Part shown: piece by piece, positions 59,266-64,000 of the stretch
Position numbering within the stretch: the stretch's first letter is position 1
How the letters are laid out: the number at the start of each line of letters is the position of its first letter
Assembly (NCBI GenBank): GCA_045634005.1
Contig: JAZQZL010000018.1
Coordinates: 1 to 64,000 of the forward strand
Direction of reading: 5' to 3'
Length of the DNA: 64,000 nucleotides
From: Flemingiibacterium sp045634005
Lineage (GTDB): Bacteria > Bacillota > Clostridia > Oscillospirales > CAG-272
The notes under the pieces: generated by a model
Seen by the model: the letters and a program-made list of their open reading frames with translations, nothing else
Databases searched by the model: none
Told to the model about the DNA's origin: nothing
Translations under genes and position numbers: made by a program

Positions 59266-59273
59266 AATGTCTT

Positions 59274-60557
59274 TTATTTACCAATCGTATAAAAAATTCC
59301 TTTTCCATTGCCGTGGCGTTCAATCTTGCCTTCCTGCTCCAACTGCAATAGAATATTTCGTGTTTTTGTCAGCTTGAAGCCCAATTCTTCTTGCACCTCG
59401 GCGCGAGTGGCTCTGCCGCATTTAGCAATAAAATCATAGACAAGCTCTTTATCGGTACGGATTTTCTTGGATTCTTCCATATACGTCTTGTTAGGCAAAA
59501 CCAAAAGGAAGCCGTTATCCGCCACTTCAAAGCGCGGTTCAAGTCCCGTATGCTCATAATCGCCTTGTATTTTTTCAATGCCGGTGCCGTATGCTTCAAC
59601 GTATTTGAGCTTGAAGAACACGTTAGCAAGTCTTTCGTTTCTTGAACGCGAGACTCCGAGCATCATATCCTCATAAGTCATTCCTGATACCAAACCACCT
59701 ATGGACACGTATTCGATACGGTTTTTATAAATACTAATAAGGATGCTGCCGTTAAGCGAGTAATCTCTATGAATGATAGCGTTGAGAAGTCCTTCGCGCA
59801 GAACAAGCTGATTGTATTCCGTCTTGTCCTCTCGGAGCAATCCGTTATATTCACCGCGGGTTTTATTATTCAAATTAAGGTACTCATAAACCTCGTCGGC
59901 TTGACGAATGAGAGAACCTTCGAACTCTTTGCGATCTAAAAATCTACTCTTGTCGTCACTATCAAAAACCGCAGCTTTGATAGAGAAAGGACATTGATCT
60001 GACAAAAGTAAGGCAAGATTGGTATAACTTCCGTTTGCGTCTATCAATCCAAGCGTTTTTTGTTTCAGTTCGATTTTTGCACGTTTGAAAACGCTTTCAA
60101 GATAATCAAAAGTCAGATCTTGTTCGACACTTGGCAAAGACTCAAACGACTTATCCTCGCTCGCGATAATCATTTGCTTGATAGCGTACTCGGATGCTTG
60201 CTGCGAGGTATTATTGATACGGAGATATACACCACTTGGCTTCAATCCTTTTTCGTAAATGTAATATGGTTTTTTCACACCTCTGCCAATAGCAACCTTG
60301 ACAATGGATTTACCATCTTCTTCGTATTCTCCCGCGCTGCAAATTAAAGAAGCATCGGGCTTGATTGCTTCGTGTATCATAAGGGAAATACGTTCTATAA
60401 TATCTTTTGCGTTATCTACACCAATAACCTTACCGTCATCGTCAACGCCAATAATCAAAGTGCCACCGTCACTGTTCAAAAAAGCAACGATTTCTTTTTT
60501 GATTTCGGTTGTATATTGTAACTTTAATTCTAACTTTTCAGACTCAATATATGCCAT
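59274..60557 (-). CDS. AlbA_2/ATP-binding regulator with C-terminal winged helix
   Basis: 427 residues. The N-terminal AlbA_2 (Schlafen-like) domain has ES..LELK at the start and FLNSDGGTLIIGVDDDGKVIGV (26-47). Then a GHKL-like ATP-binding part (REGLLNAIIHRDYSLNGSILISI) and EAYGTGIEKI, and a C-terminal winged helix (TRAEVQEELGFKLTKTRNILLQLEQEGKIERHG). Such proteins are widespread presumed transcription regulators. It heads the unit with the nucleotidyltransferase and DUF262 genes; the leader holds three helically phased repeats likely to be its own operator. Confidence 0.85.
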   Translation of the reverse strand: MAYIESEKLELKLQYTTEIKKEIVAFLNSDGGTLIIGVDDDGKVIGVDNAKDIIERISLMIHEAIKPDASLICSAGEYEEDGKSIVKVAIGRGVKKPYYIYEKGLKPSGVYLRINNTSQQASEYAIKQMIIASEDKSFESLPSVEQDLTFDYLESVFKRAKIELKQKTLGLIDANGSYTNLALLLSDQCPFSIKAAVFDSDDKSRFLDRKEFEGSLIRQADEVYEYLNLNNKTRGEYNGLLREDKTEYNQLVLREGLLNAIIHRDYSLNGSILISIYKNRIEYVSIGGLVSGMTYEDMMLGVSRSRNERLANVFFKLKYVEAYGTGIEKIQGDYEHTGLEPRFEVADNGFLLVLPNKTYMEESKKIRTDKELVYDFIAKCGRATRAEVQEELGFKLTKTRNILLQLEQEGKIERHGNGKGIFYTIGK

Positions 60558-60566
60558 ATCATCATC

Positions 60567-60627
60567 CTTTCTATTACAATGCTATTTCTTTCTATTACAT
60601 TCTATCACAATCTATTTGCTTTGTCAA
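60567..60627 (-). promoter_or_regulatory. Promoter with three direct repeats (candidate autoregulatory operator)
   Basis: Minus strand TTGACA (60622-60627), 17-bp spacer, TAGAAT (60599-60604). Repeat TGTAATAGAAAG occurs exactly at 60567-60578 and 60588-60599 (21 bases apart) with a third, 10/12 copy at 60598-60609 (10 bases apart) over the -10 box. Confidence 0.7.
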
Positions 60628-60662
60628 TAGCAAATCAGTAAGTTAATTTAATTACTTGAAAA

Positions 60663-60708
60663 GAAAAGCCGCTATCGCGGCGTGATAATCACGCTTTGAT
60701 AGCAGCTT
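60663..60708 (-). terminator. Terminator of the lipoprotein gene
   Basis: Outer stem GCTGCTATC / GATAGCGGC with inner GCGTGAT/ATCACGC hairpin; on the minus strand TTTTCTTTTC follows. Confidence 0.75.
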
Positions 60709-60714
60709 CATCAT

Positions 60715-62007
60715 TTAATACCAAACGGATTCGCAGGTCATAGTATAAGTTCCCGGTTCACCCGTATATGTAAGAGTCTTCTCATAGAGAGTATCTAAAT
60801 GCGCACCCGTTACCAAAACCTCTCCCGTTTTAACTGCAACACCATCTCGGTATAACGTGTAGCGGAATTTAATATTTGACATTGATGTATTGCCTTGATG
60901 CGTCTTTTTGAGCATAAAGTTAATTTTCAATGTTATTCGTTCCGCAGACGATGCAGTCACACTATAATCGACACTTTCTATTTTACATTTCGTGTATAAG
61001 GTCATACTTGAAATGTAGGAGTATTCCTGTGATAAATTATTGGTTAGCGAAAATGTTACCGATTCAGCTATCGAAGAATAATCTTTAGGGGTTGTCGATT
61101 GCGCAATTATAACTTTTCCACAATCAGAACAATGTTTGCCTTCGGTTAAACCAGTAGATGTTGGAGTCGCAGGAACAGCAGGATCAATAACTTCGGTATG
61201 TCCTTTAGCTGGTGTTTGATCAGCGTTATAGGAATATCCGCAAGCGCAAGAATATGTAGTATATCCTCCAACTAAACACTGAGGCTCGACCACAGTTTTA
61301 GTATAAGAGTGGGAATGTTCAGAAATTGATACATCTATCGTTATCTTAATGTCGGGATCTTCTTCCACATAAATCGTTACAAATGTACTGCCTGAAGATA
61401 TTGGGTAAATTGTAATAGATGTAGTCATGTCATCCCAATCACCCCACCTACAACTAATAATGCTTTCATCATCAATTTCGTAAACAAGCGTAACTTCATC
61501 TAAATTTTCAACCGTGATGTAACAGGTGTGTGAAGAACTTTCAAGTTGCAAATCATATGCAGTAGAGGTAAGCTCGGGCTTTGGAATTGGTTCGCCGATT
61601 TCTAATCCACACCACAAACAATGGGTTGCCCATTCATATGTTGCATATACCCAATTGTGAGCATCGTCATCTGTACTTTTCTCAATAATTTTTTGCTCTA
61701 CAAGAATGGCGTTGCAAACCGAACAGTGTTTACCCTCGGTAAGTCCTGTTGCTGAGCAGGTAGCGTCAACCAAAGCATCAATAACCTCAGTATGACCTAA
61801 AGCTGAGATGGTTTGAGTTTGCATTTCACCGCAAGAGCAATATCTAACTTTAGTGCCATCTTCGGTGCAAGTTGCTTTTTGGGTTGTTTGCCATTCTTCA
61901 AAATGATGCGTATGATCTTGATTGTTGTCATTAGGTGTATCGTTATCACACGCTGCAAGTGAAATAATCATTATTGCGACGAATATAAGTGCAATAATCT
62001 TTTTCAT
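60715..62007 (-). CDS. Cysteine-rich surface lipoprotein with repeated modules
   Basis: 430 residues. A lipoprotein signal with LAAC (Cys20) predicts membrane anchoring outside the cell. The mature chain has three related Cys-pair modules: CTEDGTKVRYCSCG...GHTEVIDA, a second with GLTEGKHCSVC, and a third with GYTTYSCACGYSYNADQTPAKGHTEVID then GLTEGKHCSDC, seen in many clostridial surface proteins. Between them are Ig-like beta domains (~165-245). The last ~120 residues are another beta domain. Function unknown; adhesion or binding is possible. The start is ATG 62007, GGAGG 7 bases upstream. Confidence 0.82.
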   Translation of the reverse strand: MKKIIALIFVAIMIISLAACDNDTPNDNNQDHTHHFEEWQTTQKATCTEDGTKVRYCSCGEMQTQTISALGHTEVIDALVDATCSATGLTEGKHCSVCNAILVEQKIIEKSTDDDAHNWVYATYEWATHCLWCGLEIGEPIPKPELTSTAYDLQLESSSHTCYITVENLDEVTLVYEIDDESIISCRWGDWDDMTTSITIYPISSGSTFVTIYVEEDPDIKITIDVSISEHSHSYTKTVVEPQCLVGGYTTYSCACGYSYNADQTPAKGHTEVIDPAVPATPTSTGLTEGKHCSDCGKVIIAQSTTPKDYSSIAESVTFSLTNNLSQEYSYISSMTLYTKCKIESVDYSVTASSAERITLKINFMLKKTHQGNTSMSNIKFRYTLYRDGVAVKTGEVLVTGAHLDTLYEKTLTYTGEPGTYTMTCESVWY

Positions 62008-62079
62008 AGTCATACCTCCAAGTATATAAAAAGGTGCGCAACCGAAGCTACGCACCGAAAAACGCAAACTCCGATAGCT

Positions 62080-62231
62080 GCGAAACTAACCTTATTGAAA
62101 AAAGCATATTCTTGCTTCCCACTAAGTTAGAATTTGCGTTTTTACCAAATTCATACGCGGGAAGCATAAAAAAGGGTATAGTACCCCCTTTGAAAGCAAA
62201 ATGCGTTTTTTCAATATTCAGTTAGTTTCGC
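62080..62231. repeat. 152-bp inverted-repeat element upstream of the lipoprotein gene
   Basis: Perfect 11-bp ends GCGAAACTAAC / GTTAGTTTCGC extend into ~37-base imperfect arms (ATTGAAAAAA...GCAT...TTGC). Inside are GCTTCCC/GGGAAGC and GGGTA/TACCC pairs. MITE-like or a leader structure; no gene in 62008-62379. Confidence 0.55.
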
Positions 62232-62299
62232 GTATTTATTATACCACATTTTCGAAAATTTGTCAATCCGTTTTATACTATAATAAAGTCTAACATTTG

Positions 62300-62328
62300 T
62301 TGACTGTTTGGCAAAAATATGGTATAAT
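62300..62328 (+). promoter_or_regulatory. Promoter of the DUF4062 gene
   Basis: TTGACT (62300-62305), 17-bp spacer, TATAAT (62323-62328). Confidence 0.8.
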
Positions 62329-62379
62329 AGAGATAATAAATCTTCTATTGCAATATGAAAACAAACGGAGGCGATTTAT

Positions 62380-63126
62380 ATGAGCAAAAAATACCAAGTT
62401 TTTGTTAGTTCGACTTATAAAGATTTAAAAGAAGAAAGACTTGCTGTAACACAGCATCTTTTAAAAATGGGATTTATACCTGTAGGAATGGAACAATTTC
62501 CTGCAAGCAATATGAGCCAAATGGAATACATAAAAATGATGTTAGATGACTGCGATTATTACCTGTTAATCCTTGCAGGTAAATATGGCTCTGTTGCCGA
62601 AGATGGAGTTGGTTTTACTGAAAAAGAGTACGATTACGCCATTGCCAATGATATTCCGGTTATGAGTATACTAATAAGGGATATTGGAGAATTGCCAAGT
62701 AAAAAATGCGAGGACACAGATGAAAAGCGCACGCTTTTGAATAATTTTAGAGATAAAGTTTCCGCAGGTAAAATGGTAGATTTTTATACTGATATTGGAA
62801 CACTTACTTCAGCGGTGGGGGCGGCAGTACATCGTTGCGTTCGGGATTATCCTGCAAAGGGTTGGATAAGAGGCGAATCTTTAGGAGGTGCAGAAGATAT
62901 TGAAGCTAAAATTGAAGAATATATGAGTAAGCACACTGTTTCAAAGGAAGACATAGAAGCTCTTTTTAAAGGGGAAACTGTTGTTCTAAATGGCGGCAAT
63001 GCGAGTTCTCATACAGCAGGAGCAAAGCCGAAATCAGAATCAAATACAATTTCTTTATCAGGAGCACGGACATTAGTGGAAGAAATGGCGAAGAATCTTC
63101 CCAAAGTAGAATGGGAAAATATATAA
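62380..63126 (+). CDS. DUF4062 protein (TIR-like N-terminal domain)
   Basis: 248 residues. Residues 1-~95 match DUF4062: YQVFVSSTYKDLKEERLAV, then a strand-helix pattern up to CDYYLLILAGKYGSV and GFTEKEYDYAIANDIPV, which resembles TIR/SEFIR folds. The C-terminal ~100 residues are a charged linker ending in an amphipathic helix, with no nuclease or NTPase domain. DUF4062 occurs at the N-terminus of large NTPase defence and signalling proteins; a stand-alone form suggests partner dependence. GGAGGCG precedes the ATG. It is a single gene with its own promoter. Confidence 0.8.
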   Translation: MSKKYQVFVSSTYKDLKEERLAVTQHLLKMGFIPVGMEQFPASNMSQMEYIKMMLDDCDYYLLILAGKYGSVAEDGVGFTEKEYDYAIANDIPVMSILIRDIGELPSKKCEDTDEKRTLLNNFRDKVSAGKMVDFYTDIGTLTSAVGAAVHRCVRDYPAKGWIRGESLGGAEDIEAKIEEYMSKHTVSKEDIEALFKGETVVLNGGNASSHTAGAKPKSESNTISLSGARTLVEEMAKNLPKVEWENI

Positions 63127-63136
63127 CTATAGGGTT

Positions 63137-63164
63137 GGCGGCGAGGATTATTATCCCCGCCGCC
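63137..63164. terminator. GC-rich hairpin between DUF4062 and the convergent DUF6809-like gene
   Basis: GGCGGCG-(A)-GGAT / ATCC-(C)-CGCCGCC around TATT. The stem is very strong, but the T-tract is weak on both sides. Confidence 0.6.
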
Positions 63165-63170
63165 ATAAGT

Positions 63171-63437
63171 TTATTCAGTTAGTGCTTCAATGGCAATTTG
63201 CATACCAAGTTTGAAAGCATACTCAAAGATAGCAGCCTCCGCCAAACTCATATACTCACTCCAACAATCGTGGAACTTTTCAAAGATTTCTTTCTGTTCG
63301 TCGGTCATCGTTTTGAGCAGATCGTCGTGATGCCGAGCCATATATTCCATAAGCTCTTTCATTTTGGGAGAGTTGTTGCGGCTGTCCTCTTGCGGTACGA
63401 TGTTGCCGTGCCAAAGTTCATTGATGATAGATTTCAT
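63171..63437 (-). CDS. DUF6809-like small protein
   Basis: 88 residues, highly charged helical protein (MKELMEYMARHHDD, DEQKEIFEKFHDCWSEYMSL, then AIFEYAFKLGMQIAIEA). The pattern matches a family of small element-associated proteins of unknown function in Clostridia. The start is ATG 63437, overlapping the tnpV stop (ATGA). Confidence 0.75.
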   Translation of the reverse strand: MKSIINELWHGNIVPQEDSRNNSPKMKELMEYMARHHDDLLKTMTDEQKEIFEKFHDCWSEYMSLAEAAIFEYAFKLGMQIAIEALTE

Positions 63438-63817
63438 ACCAACACCACCTCCTGCATAACAATTTCTTCCGCGCTCGCCTTGATATTGTTCATCTCGGCT
63501 ACCCAACGGAGCATATCGCGAGCTTTCAAATTCTCGTCAATGTTTCTTTCGGCAGCGAGGCGGGGGATAATGGTTTCAAGCATTTCGTTTGCTTCAAGGT
63601 CTATCTCGTGCAACCGAGCGTTCAACTTACCTTCGGTCAAGAGCGTGGTATACCTTCCGCGACGGTGATTCTTGATGTAATCAAGGTGCATCCGTCCATA
63701 CTTGCCGATATGATATTCGGTCTGTTCGAGAAGTGCAATATCGGGTATAAGGTGTCCGTTTTCCTCGCGGTATGTACCACCGAGCTTTTCATAAAGATTA
63801 TCAAAGTTCTTTTTCAT
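63434..63817 (-). CDS. tnpV: Transposon-encoded TnpV-family protein
   Basis: 127 residues. The TnpV pattern is evident: YEKLGGTYREENGHLIPDIAL, then IGKYGRMHLDYIKNHRRGRYTTLL, and a C-terminal RWVAEMNNIKASAEEIV. TnpV is carried by Tn4451-type transposons and many integrated elements; its role is unknown. The start is ATG 63817 (GGAGA 6 bases upstream); an ATG two codons earlier touches the ribosome site. Coupled to the DUF6809-like gene. Confidence 0.85.
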   Translation of the reverse strand: MKKNFDNLYEKLGGTYREENGHLIPDIALLEQTEYHIGKYGRMHLDYIKNHRRGRYTTLLTEGKLNARLHEIDLEANEMLETIIPRLAAERNIDENLKARDMLRWVAEMNNIKASAEEIVMQEVVLV

Positions 63818-63929
63818 TTTCATTCTCCATTACATTTAATTTTTATAAGCAAGTATTGTAATGGATTGCCTTTGTGTCTTTAATTAAGTCAGTGGTTGTC
63901 AGGAAAATTGACAAGGCATAGGTGAACAA

Positions 63930-64000
63930 AAAAGGCTCCCTTGTGTAATGGGAGCTGTCAGCGAAGCTGAGTGAGGGATTGTTCTACGAGGTGATCAATA
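63930..64000. repeat. MITE-like inverted-repeat block, copy C (cut by window end)
   Basis: Begins AAAGGCTCCCTTGTG, continues GGGAGCTGTCAGCGAAGCTGA and GGGATTGTTCTAC, as in copies A and B. Preceded by GGTTGTCAGGAAAA, equivalent to the GCTTGTCAGGAAAA head of the composite repeats. Confidence 0.75.

Noticed and set aside
53073..63888. Shared 13-base GTCTTTAATTAAG (inverted at 53073-53085 and 63876-63888) as the ends of the mobile element
   Set aside because: The core TTAATTAA is self-complementary and the flanks do not match, so chance is a sufficient explanation without comparison genomes.

Overview
The window looks like a chromosomal segment of a Gram-positive, low-to-mid GC member of the Clostridia, probably a gut anaerobe. 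The evidence is the complete division and cell-wall cluster with a SpoVD-like PASTA penicillin-binding protein, a MurE carrying the Arg-type motif expected for meso-diaminopimelate addition, strong GGAGG ribosome sites with several TTG and GTG starts, many TTGACA-N17-TATAAT promoters, ECF vitamin transporters, a tetrahydrofolate riboswitch, and a TnpX/TnpV/MobV-type mobile element. The species cannot be named from the sequence alone.

Layout. 0-12.7 kb is mostly housekeeping: mscL, an AraC regulator, a promoter/terminator-bounded orphan transcript, htpG, aroC with a coupled prephenate-dehydratase-like gene, a TSCPD protein, phosphoglucomutase, a CapA-like protein, a small XRE regulator divergent from a TM2 protein, tRNA-His and tRNA-Arg, a MATE exporter and a DtxR-type regulator. 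12.7-15.1 kb and 21.5-23.3 kb are two matching accessory cassettes. Each has XRE regulator(s) plus a composite repeat, and each is bounded by related ~30-bp inverted ends that resemble the two halves of a split terminator. Between them lie trxA-sulP, ilvE, an SLH-domain surface protein, folT under a THF riboswitch, tRNA-Met and tRNA-Glu. 23.3-25.9 kb is a vitamin B6 locus (MocR/PdxR regulator, pyridoxal kinase, ECF S component). 25.9-31.5 kb is a leftward operon aroB-aroA-DUF362 ferredoxin-like-ispE-PPIase lipoprotein.

31.7-47.0 kb holds an AI-2E-family membrane protein and a leftward dcw cluster: mraZ-rsmH-ftsL-pbp-murE-murF-mraY-ftsW-murG-ftsQ-ftsZ. It has no murD, murC, murB or ftsA. 47.2-50.5 kb carries coaD, rsmD, uvrC and an HPr gene. 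50.8-53.0 kb has two tandem Gfo/Idh/MocA paralogues.

53.1-64.0 kb is accessory DNA. A large serine recombinase, two small element genes and a MobV relaxase (with an ATA codon where its start should be) are followed by a structured leader. Next come a three-gene unit (AlbA_2/ATPase-type regulator, nucleotidyltransferase, DUF262 protein) that is the best candidate for an undescribed defence or regulatory system, a cysteine-rich lipoprotein, a DUF4062 protein, and a TnpV/DUF6809 pair. A third copy of the dispersed repeat runs off the right edge.
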